Under the pieces are notes generated by a model, which saw only the letters and a program-made list of their open reading frames with translations, searched no databases and was not told the DNA's origin. A stretch of DNA of 64,000 nt from Pyrrhoderma lamaoense (Eukaryota > Basidiomycota > Agaricomycetes > Hymenochaetales > Hymenochaetaceae), in assembly GCA_002794735.1 (NCBI GenBank), contig NBAZ01000001.1, positions 3,224,001 to 3,288,000 of the forward strand, written 5' to 3'. A program made the translations under genes and the position numbers. Within the stretch, counting starts at the first letter, position 1, and the number at the start of each line of letters is the position of its first letter. Below are positions 49,298 to 61,005 of this stretch, one piece after another.

Positions 49298-52200
49298 TCA
49301 GAGAGACATGAAAGGGTCAGAACTCAATCCATAACTATAAGGTGACGACGGTTCACGCCGTGGGTTCTCAGACCAAAAATCAAGTACTTGTTCTAAAACA
49401 TCTACAACTGTGGCCGTCCGATACATTAATCCATGGTCAGCTCCTTTAACGACTGTGACACGGCAGCGATCAGCGCCCATAGTATTTTCCATCCAGCACA
49501 CGGCGTTTGATGCAATCCGCTCGTCTCGATCACCATACCATACACGGACACGATGAGGATAACGAGTGTAGGAAAAACCCCATGGTTTTTGTTCATGATT
49601 GAGGATTTGTAAGAGATCTGGATGTGTACCACGAGATGATTCGGCGTGTGAGGCAGCGATTAGTGCATTTCCCAGTGAGACTTGCTGAGACTCATTTGGT
49701 CTCTTTGCTATCATGCTAGCGGGGGTGTACTTGAATGATTAGAATATGCACGAGAAGTACTAGAATAAGTCGATTGAGGTCTTGATAAGAAGGAATAAGA
49801 TGCTGAGCTAGCTGTGAATGAGATGGATCGCCGACCATTTGCCCTCGTGCTAGTCGAGGGACGTTTTGGTAGGGTTGCAGCAGCAGAGGGACGACTCGGA
49901 CCCTCATTGGCAGAGTATGAGGGCCTTCTGGGGAAAGCGGTTTGTGTATCTACTTCCAAGCTTGGTCTATTAGTGATCTGAGAATCTGAAAACTTCAAAT
50001 CACCGAGTTCTAGAGCAAGAGAAGTGTCAAAAGACTGTTGTGGAAGTACTGGGCTCTTTTCCATAGTCTGAGGGCGGGTAGGAGGAGTTATAGAGTTATT
50101 ACCGTTTTTATTGCGTAGAGAACCGATAGATTTCAAAGTCTTCAGTTTTCGCTTTTGAGTTGGTTGTTGATCTAGGGTGGCCTCAATCGACGGTAAAGGT
50201 GGAACAGGTGGGACGTTGGAAGAGTTCACAGTACCTTTCCAAATTTTCAGGAATCCTCTCGATGTTTTCTTCTTTGCGGCTTGTTCCTGAATGACAGGTT
50301 GAGGTGGCGAATGCCATCTGCTGACATCGCCCTTGATCGTCTAGCTTGTTCAAATGTTGTCCGACTATCAAAACGTCCACCAAAATCTGCCAGGTCATCA
50401 TAATCGCTGAATGTGTGACCACTCGAAACAGACGGACGAGGTTGAGCCGGGCGTCCCATAGAATACGGATATTTCGTGGCAACCATAATACTTTGGTTCT
50501 TCCGAAACGTCGAGAAATCAAGTGTATCATCATGGTCGGATTCAAGGTCTTGCTGCTGAACTGAGACCTCTTGCTTCGGTGTACGCTTGCTCTTACTATT
50601 GTAGGCTGAAGAAGAAACGGGTGCCTTGACATTATATCCAATGGCTTCGTACGTGATCTTTGGGGCTTGCCAATCATCCAAGCCTGAATCTTCCACTCTG
50701 CAGCCTGAGCCGTCTTCAGGAGCCCGTTAGGAACATATTTTAGCCAACGATAACCGCCTATATCGAAAAATCGGACCTCATAAATATCCAGAACTCCGCA
50801 TTTTATAACTTCAAAAAAAGGCAACACTTACCACTCGCTCCACCTCCAACCCAAGGCGCAAGAAGGCAGACGTCACCGATAATTCGCTCTGGGTATCTAT
50901 TAGCAAATGCTAATGCATAGGGAGCTCCAGCCGAGTGAGCCATTACACTACAGCATTTTATATTCAGAAGGTCAAGGACTTCATCGACTACCGAAGACCA
51001 CTCCGGGACACCTCGGTATGCAGATGAAGGTGGAACATCGGTTCGACCTAAACCCCAACTAAACAGGTACAACTTCTTAGGATATATTTAAAGTCACAAT
51101 AGACAATAGACACACCGATCAATGGTAATAAGTCTTATTCCCAAACACTCCGCCATTTCATCATAAAGGCCCATGATATATCGAACACATCCCAAACCAA
51201 GAAAGACAACCAATGGGAATCCATTAGGAGATCCAAGGTCTGATAGACTGACTGTAAGCGGTTGCTCTGGAGTAGCGTGTGGATGGCGTGTGAGCTTTAA
51301 TAAAGTTGTTATCCGCGCTGAACGTAGATAGGTGGCAATAGCATCCTTTTCACTGCTTTGATGCTTCTGACCCCCACCCTGCTGTAGAGCCCGAAAGTTG
51401 AAGTCCGTCTCGGGTTCAAGTGATGGAGAACCGACACCGGAAGTAGTCTTGCCATTTGAAATTGAAGCAGAGCTAGATTTGATCGATTGATCACACCCAG
51501 ATGCACTAGGCGCAGATCGCGTCGTCTTGTAGCTATAGTAGCTGTAACGTGCGTTCGAAGAATCTTCCTGGGCAAATACTGAATTAGAGGTAGCAGTAGA
51601 TTTGCTAGAGGCCGCATTAGCTGCTTGATGTGCAAGTAAACTTTGTTGTACTTCGGCGGCAACACTGTCTATAGACGAGCGTGCGATCAGTTCAGCCTCT
51701 TCTGCAGGGGAGAGTGGTTCTGGTTCGGATTCGGAGATAGATATATCCCGTCTATTATGATCTATTCTGCTTGAAGTACGAGAGCTCGGTTCTGTGCTGG
51801 GACGGGACGTTGGCGGTGTATTCTTGCGGATAATCTCAGAGATGGACGGTACTATTGCTTTAGGTTTTGCATATGAGCGATTCACCTGGGTGACGTTATG
51901 CTTTCGTATTATTTCATCTATTGACAGCGGGGTAGGTGTTGGCTCTGTAATCTTTGAAGGAATAGGTTGTTTTGGTGTTACATCGGCGATGATGGTACCA
52001 GACGAAGCCGTGCGACTAACCCCGCGCCGTCTTCTTGAGCTGGAACGCGGAGGACCGAGTACAGTTGAGTGGTCACGAAACTCTTCGTCTTCTTCAGATT
52101 CCGATCTCAGAGACTCTTTACTAGGACGACCCAATACAACACCGGGAGGAGGGGAAGGTAACGGGGGCGCATATAGGGGATGGTGACTAGCACCATGCTT

Positions 52201-53223
52201 CTTACTTGACGGAAGGCGTTTGAAGAGGTCGTCATCATCCGATCCATCCATACCGTCAACAAGAGCGTCCATGGCTTCAACACCAGGAATAGGTGCAGCA
52301 ACGACGACATTTAAGGAGTCCAGAGAGTCCCGCAGACCCGTTTCTATGGGTGTTTGAGGTGGAGACGGGGTATCTCCCGAATACGTAGAATTAGAAAATC
52401 GAAGCGCGGGTACCTCGTCACGAAAAGCACCGTATGGGTGATTTGGTGACTTTAGTGTAGCGAGTGGACGTGAGCCACTAGCAGAGCTTCCTGCTACTCG
52501 GGAGTAGGGAGAGCTAGACTCTATTTGAAAAGAGGACTTCGAGGTCGATTGCATGGATGGAAACGCAAGATGTTCTCCCCGCTCTCGTCCCCGCCCATTT
52601 AGTCTATCGTGTTCATCTTCCCTACCTTTGCCACGTCTAGAGCTGGACTGTGCCATTAAAGAGCTTGAAGATGATGTGCTAGCACCTACACTTAGACTCT
52701 TCCTGAGTGTCGTCGGGCCATAATTCCCAATATTATTCTCCCTATCCCTATCCTCAAATTCCTGGCTGGTGCTTATGATCCGCGCGTGAGAAGATACTGT
52801 CTCCGACGGGACAGAAAAGTTGGGCAAGGCTGGAACAGACGGCAAACCGTCCACCTCTTCAGCATCATCATCCTGATCCCTCTCCCTTGGACGTTGAGGT
52901 CCACGATCCGGATAATGTTCGAAATAGCTCTGACGGTTAGCCCGCCGTTTTGCTGCAAGATAACTCTCTTCTAGCCGTGTTTTTGTAGGCGGCGGAGAAG
53001 AGGGAGATGCGTATTGCTTTGATACACCCGAGCTGCTCGAAAAGACAGAGGATGTTGCCCCAGATGAAGTTTGGGTCCGACGTTCCTTTCGGTTATCCCG
53101 TGGCGCAACCGAAGTTAACCTCCCCCCACTAAGACTAGTAGAAGAAGCGGATGATTTGATATTTCCATAGGAGCTTGATGTTCTGAGGGCGTGCTGTGGA
53201 GACCAAGAAGGTGATGAGGCCAT
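49298..53223 (-). CDS. Large alpha/beta-hydrolase protein with long disordered N-terminus, three apparent frame breaks
   Basis: About 1200 residues. Start ATG at 53223 (MASSPSWSPQHALRTSSS). The first 570 residues are Ser/Pro/Arg-rich and disordered. The fold begins near residue 640 with RITTLLKLTRHPHATPEQPL, FPLVVFLGLGCVRYIMGLYD, ECLGIRLITIDR, WGLGRTDVPP, VVDEVLDLLNI. The nucleophile elbow is MAHSAGAPYALAFANRYP (A-x-S-x-G, unusual in lacking the first glycine). LLAPWVGGGAS, WLKYVPNGLLK and AEWKIQAWMIGKP follow, then a disordered insert. The C-terminal cap has LGNALIAASHAESSRGTHP, VWYGDRDERI (acid) and VKGADHGLMYR (histidine). Frame breaks at 49721-49725 (GGGGG), 50313-50315 and 50662-50665 (GGGG) are each repaired by one base. 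The catalytic triad is complete, so I expect a working hydrolase; the substrate is unknown. Confidence 0.82.
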
Positions 53224-53618
53224 TGATTAATTGAAGGGGAGACAATTGAGTAGCAGAGATGTCGTCGAGAACGGAATAGATAGTGAATTTAGAGGAGAGT
53301 GCCGAATTACGTCGCAATAAATTGAATAGAAAATGGAGATAAAGAGAGAATAAAATAGAGACAAAGAACGATGCAATATGATTAGCTATAGACCGCACGT
53401 AGGTATGTCCTTCAAGGACGTCCTCGTCGACGACAACGACGACGATGGTTAAGAATCAGTGAACCAGAGAGCCAGTGCTTCGGTCCATCGGTCAGCTAAG
53501 TCATAGCTCTAGCGCCAAAATCGGAAACGGAATGACATTCTCACGTCTACATTTTCCACTTTTCTGATCGACCTTCTGAGGCTTCTCTCTCAAGCTTGAA
53601 CAAGACTCAACTTCCCAA
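53224..53618. promoter_or_regulatory. Divergent promoter region, hydrolase / TIM8
   Basis: 395 bases between two head-to-head starts. It has a GACGACAACGACGACGATGG-like CGA-rich tract at 53425-53450 and a CT-rich stretch before the TIM8 start. No factor site assigned. Confidence 0.35.
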
Positions 53619-54006
53619 ATGGCCAACAATTTTGACGAAGCTACTCAAGTACGTACTCCGAAGAGCGAAAAATAACTTTAAACTAGTTAACATTTGCTTA
53701 TTCGCTATGATTTTCCACTGCAGAAAGAGCTCGCTTCCTTCATCGAGAAGGAACAAGCTGGTGCTCGTGTCCAGTCCGCTGTACACAACTTCACTTCAAT
53801 GTGCTGGGACAAGTTCAGTCCGACTCTCAATATCTATGATCTAACTAGACTAACAGAACTCCAGGTGTATAACTGGTACGCCTTCGACACGCTTCGGCCG
53901 GGGAGAGGAATCATGTCTTGAGAACTGTGTTGAGCGCTTTCTCGATACGAGTATGTTCTATATCAAGCAGCTCGAAAGCAAACGGGCCGCTTCACAGACT
54001 CAATGA
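53619..54006 (+). CDS. TIM8: Mitochondrial intermembrane-space chaperone Tim8
   Basis: Small Tim of about 86 residues, normal length. Three exons: MANNFDEATQ (53619-53648), KELASFIEKEQAGARVQSA through MCWDK (about 53723-53812), and CITGTPSTRFGRGEESCL onward (from about 53865) to TGA at 54004-54006. The twin CX3C motif is intact: CWDKC, formed across the second intron, and CLENC. The intron split (GACAA/GTTCAG ... CCAG/G) is what creates the second cysteine of the first pair. Tim8 works with Tim13 escorting membrane-protein precursors such as Tim23 to the inner membrane. FLDTSMFYIKQ matches the family end. Confidence 0.94.
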
Positions 54007-54635
54007 TGATAGCATCTCATCTATTGGCTATCCTAAGTATGGACGCTCATACCCATACAACAAGGTTCTGCTAGGGTAATCTATCACACTAGAAGTATGT
54101 TTCACTATATATGTTCTGGATTCTTTTCCCACTTTGTCATTGCATCGTTTTCATTCTACTCCACACAATCAGTAATACAGCATACTTTCCATGAATAACT
54201 CGTAATATCATTGCCTAGAACAGCGTTTCTTCTCGTCTACTCTCTCATTTAAGGTTGCTAGAAACAGTTGTCTGCATATCTTTGAAAATTGAGGAATGAG
54301 ATTCACGGTAAATATCAAACCTGATGCTTCTTTAATATATGCAACTACTTCCTGCTTCTTATATAACCTTCTACAATCATAAGATTCAAGGGCTCTTTTC
54401 AAAAAAAGTATTTCTATGATTGCTCTGTGAATAAAAATGGAATTTGCATTAACTTGAGTGTCTTCAATTCATTTTATAGTCTTTAGTTACTTTTTAGCAA
54501 TGACTAATACCATGAGAACTACCGTATTCCGTCATCACCCGGATCGGCCACTGAGTCCTCTATTCCCCCCAACCTTGAACAATGTCAACGGAACAAAGTC
54601 CCCTGCTTGGAGTCGCAAAGTTCATAAACTCAAAG
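54007..54635. other. Intergenic, TIM8 3' and DUF423 promoter
   Basis: No gene recognised. The 69-codon frame overlapping 54458-54667 is superseded by the start at 54636. Confidence 0.45.
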
Positions 54636-55279
54636 ATGTTATTCAGAACAGGCGCTGCGTTTGGTAATAAGCAACTTCATTGAAGGTTTTCCAGAGAGTT
54701 CACTGAGCGCCTCATGATTTCGCCGCCTTTGTAGCTGCTGTGGGCATAATGACAGGTGCATTCGGTGCTCACGGTCTAAAGAAACGACCTGGAATGGACG
54801 CAGACAAGATTCATAATTGGGAGACAGCTGCGCATTATGCCGTATGTACCTGCATTTAGCATTTCTGTTTCATTCATCATTACATGCACCTTCATTATCA
54901 TTCTACCCTTGCTCAACGAGATCTTATACTACACTACAGATGTATAATGGACTAGCTCTCATGTTTCTTTCTTCACATCCTCGATTCTCTGTTCATCGGT
55001 TTGCCGGCCCTGCGATTGCTATTGGCAGCTTTGTCTTCTCATCCAGCATCTTCGCACTTGTGCTGAACCGTGACAGATTCCGGTTCCTCGGACCTGTGAC
55101 CCCGATGGGCGGAGCAGTGATGATCGCAGGGTGAGTAACTGATCTGAAGTCCTTTATCTACTTTGATGCGCCTACACTTGGTAGAGGGGGGAAGGAGAAT
55201 CCATCACTGCACACGGATTTAAAAACTGATACCTTCTTTCCTGACTATTAATCACAGGTATCTCTCATTGCTTTTCTAG
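54636..55279 (+). CDS. DUF423/TMEM256 family small membrane protein
   Basis: About 115 residues in four exons. The start ATG at 54636 gives MLFRTGAAFAAVGIMTGAFG, with the first exon joining after ...GCGTTTG to CTGCTGTGGGC near 54734. The diagnostic AFGAHGLKK, NWETAAHYA and QYHALALL-equivalent MYNGLALMFLSS are present. Further hydrophobic segments are AIAIGSFVFSSSIFALVLN and GPVTPMGGAVMIAGYLSLLF. The last exon is short and ends at TAG 55277-55279. Family members are three- to four-helix inner-membrane proteins of unknown function, bacterial to animal. There is no obvious mitochondrial presequence other than the basic start. Confidence 0.85.
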
Positions 55280-56012
55280 ATAAGGAAAGTGGAATGGGGA
55301 GGCACGTGGTGAGCCCGAGCTTCGCTCTGGGAAAAACGCATTATCTGCATTGCGGAAAGAAGATGTCGCCGACGTGATTGTGTTGTTTTGTTGCGAGGGG
55401 GAAACGTGCTGAGAGTGAGATTGAAGCAAACCAAACCAAAGACGCGTACTGTCACGCTACTGTCACAACCCCCACTCAGTCGCATATCGTATAGTTATCG
55501 GAATCTTGTATGATGTATAGCATTATTCTCCTACCTTCATTTCATCAATGAAAGATATCTTCATCAATGGACGTTCGTTCTTCTTTGAAAGGGGAGTCTG
55601 ATACAAAGAGTGTCTTACCGTAAGCGATACAGTTTTTTGTTTGTTATTGTGTTGGTCATTTTCCCACGAAAGGTCTATGAGCGACGCGCTAGACTTTAGA
55701 CTGAGGGAAACCCTGAACGACATCATCACTTTCCTCCTCGCCACATTCCATCTCCCACTTTCCACCACCATCAACCCCCCTCCCCTCCTCCCCTTCCCCA
55801 ACTCATACATACGCAATACACTTTCTTGCACATCTTGAGATAACTTCTTGGCTAGTTACAAATATCTTGTTAAATCATTATTAAAAGCCGCTACGAGCCC
55901 CAGATTTTGGTAAGCGTCCAGGCCTTCGAGCCTGACAAATTTTGATTCTATCACATTACATGAGTTTGAGGCTAATCACATTTATACTTTATGCTTAGCC
56001 TGCGGATCCATC
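55280..56012. other. Intergenic between DUF423 and zinc-finger genes
   Basis: No coding exon recognised. Includes a short inverted repeat AGGCC/TTCGA/GCCT near 55920-55935, of unclear meaning. Confidence 0.45.
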
Positions 56013-58102
56013 ATGTCGGGCTCAAGTGAAAATCAAAGAATTGATAAAATCCCAGAAGACGAGAAACTTCCCCCCAGAACTTCAGCACCCTTGTTCACAT
56101 CCTCTAGCGAGTCCTTCAATCCACGGCCGTATCTCCCTCATGCATCCAGCTCTATACAGAGAAATCGGTCCGTGTCGTCGGCCTCATCGTCAAGAAATGT
56201 ATCATCGTCTTCCACTGGTCAACAGAAGACGCCTCGAAGTATATATGATGACGCCAATAATGTCATCATCCGATCGCCGTTCACAGATTTTCCTGGAGCG
56301 GAAGAAATCCAGGAAGGCCTAACATATAGGCACTTCCAGTTAAATACCAACTGGTATCTTCATGTCGATGATTTTCGTAAAGAGGGGGAGGATGAGTCGT
56401 CCGGTCGGATTGTATATCCGTCATGCTTGGAACCCGGTCGTGGGTGGTGCCCGGCCAGCAAAAAAGACGTTAAGGAGAAGGGAATAAGGCAATGGGTGAT
56501 AATATTGTCAAGTTACGTTGCACCCTATGTGAAAAAGAATATGGTGGGGTTAACGCGAAAAGTATGTGGAGGCGCCATGTACTTGAGAAACATAGAATAC
56601 CGATGGCTAACAGACGTGATGAGACGATTGGGAGGGGCCGTTCCTCTTCGAATAGCAACGTTGTTTCATCGAATAGTAAGAAGCGTCTTCTGGAGATATT
56701 TTTATATCGTTATTGATAACTTGTTACAGAGGAAAATACTTTTGTATCAAGAGACACGCCTTTAGCTGAACCAATCCAGCTACCCCCTCCCAAGCCTAAA
56801 AAAGCGTCCCCTGGGCTTCGTCAAACCTCGAATGAGCCTCACCAGGCACAATCGTCTCGGAAATCATCTCCGGAAACTGATCCGTCCTCGTCTTCAGCAT
56901 CTGTCCCATCCTCTACCATCTTCTGTGATTCGACAACCGTTAACCAAGTGGTTGATGATAACGAAAGCTATGCTGCCGCTCGGCATTCAGGACCAATTCT
57001 TGTACCTGACGACACTACGAAGACTAACTCGAAGGTGGCTTTTGGGATATCTAACCCAGCAGGCTTTGAAACGGACGAATTTGTATTCGAAGGACCATCC
57101 AGTGATAGTCCAACCCGGACACCTGGCAGGGTGGTAAAGAAGCGAAAGATGATCCACCCTTGGAAATACTCGAGTCCCAGCCATCCGTTATACCAGAGTC
57201 CTGATGAATTGAATCTCGGAATACCCATCAAGGGAATAACAGGAGAAGGCTTACGTTCAAAATACGTAGCTTTACAGGCTAGTCCCTTCCCAGGTACCAC
57301 TACTACCCAGTCACAACTATCCAGTCCCGTCGCACCATCTCCACTCAGTTCAAAGATTGTTACGGGAAGGGTCATAGGATTGAAACGCCCAAAGAACAGG
57401 GAAAGGAGCAAATTACCTTCTTTTCCTCAGCCATCTCCTCTTGGGTCCTCGTATCGTTCTTCGATTTTCATGACTTATGCTGAGGATACTATCCCTGATC
57501 TCACTTGGGCGGCGACGGATAATGAAGGCGACTATTCTCTCCCGTTGTTCACGAACGCCGAGTCCGTCTCCGAGGATTCGATTCTTGACTGGTTCGAATT
57601 AAATAGCCCGATATCGGCAAAGAAGAAGAACAAAGGGAAAGCCTTATCGAGTTCGAAATCCAGTTTACCTGAAACTCCTCTTCGACGAGCGAGTAGTCTT
57701 TCAGTTCTCGAAGATCTTCAGTTGGTCAAGGCGGGAAATGATGATATATCTACTCTTCCACCGAGCCTAGGACGTTTTGACTTTGAGCTACCTGGGTCGT
57801 CTGGGTCGTCTAATCGCAGAGATGATCACCCGATTGAGTTTGGAGATTTCATTGAATCCCCAACTAAACTCTTCTGTAAAACGCTCTACTCAGCTTTCGG
57901 TGACGATGGGATGATTGCCTTTTCATCAAGTCGACAACCTCCTTCATCTACAACTATACTTGAATCGCAGAAACGCGCTGATTCTCCTACTTTAGAGGGA
58001 CGTGATGATCCTTCCTTGATGATCTTCCGCTGGCTAAGAAACGTCGGACGATACTCTAGATGTCTTCGATTATCAGTTTTGCCTCTCTTGCAATTCATGT
58101 AA
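56013..58102 (+). CDS. C2H2-like zinc-finger protein, disordered, apparent frame break
   Basis: About 640 residues. Start ATG at 56013 (MSGSSENQRIDKIPEDEK), in good context after an AT-rich promoter. The N-terminus is Ser-rich; GLTYRHFQLNTNWYLHVDDF and a Cys-containing stretch lead to a zinc-binding module RCTLCEKEYGGVNAKSMWRR followed by HVLEKH. The cysteines and histidines are spaced C-x2-C-x15-H-x4-H. To join the N-terminal part to the finger one base must be added at the GGG run 56480-56482. After an intron (from about 56680) a long disordered region follows, with PGRVVKKRKMIHPWKYSSPS (about 57125) and RVIGLKRPKNRERSKLPSF as basic, possibly nuclear-targeting patches. The last ORF frame ends at 58102; another frame would end after PLAKKRRTIL near 58060, which looks like a better terminus. 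Probably a nuclear DNA-binding or RNA-binding protein; targets unknown. Confidence 0.65.
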
Positions 58103-60139
58103 TGGGATCCATCCGGACTGTTTTCGTTGTGTTCTCCTTCTCTCGCTTATCTCCATATTCCCCCTTTCGTAGTCTAGATGCCTTGTTTGAATGTTTCTGT
58201 TTCTGCCTTTTTCTAAGTCTCGGTTCTTGTCTTTGGTCTATTTATTGCTGTCGCAGTGCGCGCTGCAATTTTTTCTTATTCCATGCTACCATCATTATAA
58301 TGTGCTAACTGACCTCTGCGATAGACTACAAAGTCTCGCTGTTGTATCATTATCCCTTTGCTCTCTGTTTACCCAACTTATAATCTCATTACGGTTGAAC
58401 GTGTTTACCGTCTCTTGTTTTCCTTGCCCTCGACGATTGTTGGTACTTTTTCGTTCTAAGCCATCTTCGTATCGTCCCTTGGTACTCGGGCTTAAAGTCT
58501 TGTTTTAGTACGATCTTCCTTTATCGCGCGATAAATCAAGTGCGGAAGGCTTGTCAGTCTCATCTTGTTGTCTGCTTCTGTTGTCCTTCTATTTTTCTTC
58601 TGTTTTGGTTCACTTATATGCTTTCCTATTTTTTTATCAACTTATATATCATGACCCCCTCCCCCAACACTGTAACGGCTTGTATTATTGTTTGAGCTCC
58701 CTTCTATCTTCCTTGCCTATTTTGTTTGCTTTCCGATTTCTGTGTCCTCGATGAGACTTCTTCTATCCGAGTTGTGAATGCTTCCTTTTGTCTGCGTAGC
58801 GTAATTTTTGTGTTTCTCTGTTGTATGTATCGATGCAAACGAAACCCTTGTTGACATTCTCGTGTTAAAAGGCGTGTAAATAATCATAACTAAATTTACT
58901 TCTACTAGCAAAGTGTGTCTCTCAGTAAACTCAGAATCGACTTCCATCTTTTGGCCCAGGCTCATTGCTTTTTTTCGGAGCCCTTTTCTTGTAAAGCCGT
59001 AAGATTCGCGATGAACCTAAGCGCGAACGAACTGATAATCTATCTTGATAGGACATGGCTCAAACCCCAGTTTCCGGAGAGTACTAGACCATGAGCCTGG
59101 CTACCCAGGATGGGCTGGAAAAAATAGTGAGGCTTTTTTGTCTCGCTTAGATTGCGAGGCGTCAAGTACGGGGTCAACTGGTGATCCTAGAAATAACAAA
59201 CCTCTTTGATGTTTGAGCCGGTGTCTTCAAAGTGGGTGTTCGTTGCTGGGTCCAGGCCACTGGGAGCCTCTAACAAGTGATATGTCTAATTTTAGGATTC
59301 CACAAGATTTCTACAGATATTATTGTATTAGCGAGTTATTAGTCATTGCGCAGAGTAAAAATTGAATTTTTAACATGTGCCTTTCTGCCTTCATGCATCG
59401 AAAGCCATCTTTGTCTCGATCCTTTATTCGAGGTTTTCTTCAATAATCATATCCACGTATTTTGATTGGAAAAGGGGTAAGACTGCTATAATTTCTAGGC
59501 CTAGTTGGGTATCCTCCTTCAAAATTAGTCGAGTATAATCAGGTTGCCATTTAAGTCAAAATTGCATAAAGGGGATCTTCAATTAACTTTGATCATATAT
59601 TATGATTGACACTTCCTTCCTCACACTGTAATCCAATTCCGACGCTTTATACCTTTTCGTTTTCTAAGAACTTCGTAAAAACAAGGGGTCTTCTTACACA
59701 CGGTTCTCTATCTTTCTTACCTACAGATTAGAAAGATATCTTATTCTTTTTGACTATCCCCCCTTCTGTGTCCTCTTTGTAATGATTTCATTGGATTTTC
59801 GAAGAAACGGAGATAAATACGAGCCCCGGATCTTTTTAGATTACTTACGCCCTGGAGCCTGAATTATACTTCATCCTACCACTTTAAGTCGTAGCGGTCG
59901 GTAGCTAAACTTCATCACCGCTGCATAGGAGTTTCAGGCTCAAACGATAGTTATGGACCTTATAAAACCTCTAATAACCAACGAGTGATATCCTCGTCAT
60001 CTTCACTGCCTTTCGCTCCCTGTTGGACAAATCACTCAACCCCTAGCCAAATTGCTAGGTACCCATTTCCTTTGTCTCTTTCTATACATCGTCTATCTGC
60101 TCTCAGGTGTAAGCAGACGCCATTGGTAGCATAGGGCTA
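58103..60139. other. Gene-free stretch after the zinc-finger gene
   Basis: About 2 kb of T-rich sequence, first part likely 3' untranslated. Short open frames have no domains. Confidence 0.5.
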
Positions 60140-61005
60140 TTGCTCTATCCTATCGTTAACCATCGAATCTCGAATGACTCTAACCCGGAGTTCGATACTG
60201 TTAACTCACTCAGAACCACACGACCTACAGCCCTAGTATTGCAGAATGAGAACTCCCTCCTGCAATCCCAGTCTGACGTACAGAGCAGCTCAGGACCTCG
60301 GATCTCTTTGTACATCCATTCGCTCAAATATGGACCGTATTGACGACTCGGGGAGGTTCGCGATACACTTGAACCCTTGTTCAGATATACAGGCTATTAG
60401 AACCGTAAGCTTCATTCTCAACTTACACAACACTTTAACTGACCTTACCATCAAGCATGGACCTGCAAAGATTTATCACGGAACGGAACGATCTACGCTT
60501 CAACTACGCTATCCCCGAAAACGGATACTTTGCCTGTAATGCATCGTGTACAGGCAGTTATAGGGGTCCCTCACCTAGATCTTGCATGGCAATGAAGTAT
60601 CGAAAGGAAATTCGAGTCATCGTTACTCCTAGATCAGCTCGTACTCGACAAGATAAAAAATGCATTGACGCCGCGATATTCACAAAGATAAAGAAACATC
60701 GTCTCTCTTCTTTCGGAAATACGGGAAGGAGGATGGTAAAGAGGTGACTGGGCGATGCAAGTAGTATCAGGGGAAGCACCTTGTACTCAAAAGCACAAGT
60801 TTCACAATGGCAAACAGGCGAGATGGAATTGTCGGGAAATCTGGATCCTCACCAAGCATTGAAAGGTATGGATACTTGCTCCTTGTATTTCACGAATCTG
60901 TTTACTGACAATTTATCAGGGCGAATGACATCGCTGATTTTTGACACCTATGATTCGAAATGCCTGTCTCCAACGAGACCTATTGAGATACTATCTATAC
61001 AATAA
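60140..61005 (+). other. Cluster of overlapping small open frames, possible intron-containing gene, low confidence
   Basis: Plus-strand frames at 60246-60539, 60457-60747 and 60781-61005 could be joined through a candidate intron (GTAAGC at about 60410 to AAG at about 60454). The joined text has basic and hydroxyl residues (RKEIRVIVTPRSARTRQDKK) but no family I know. No start or end can be argued. It may be noise; I include it only because it is the densest coding-like patch in the right-hand 6 kb. Confidence 0.15.
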
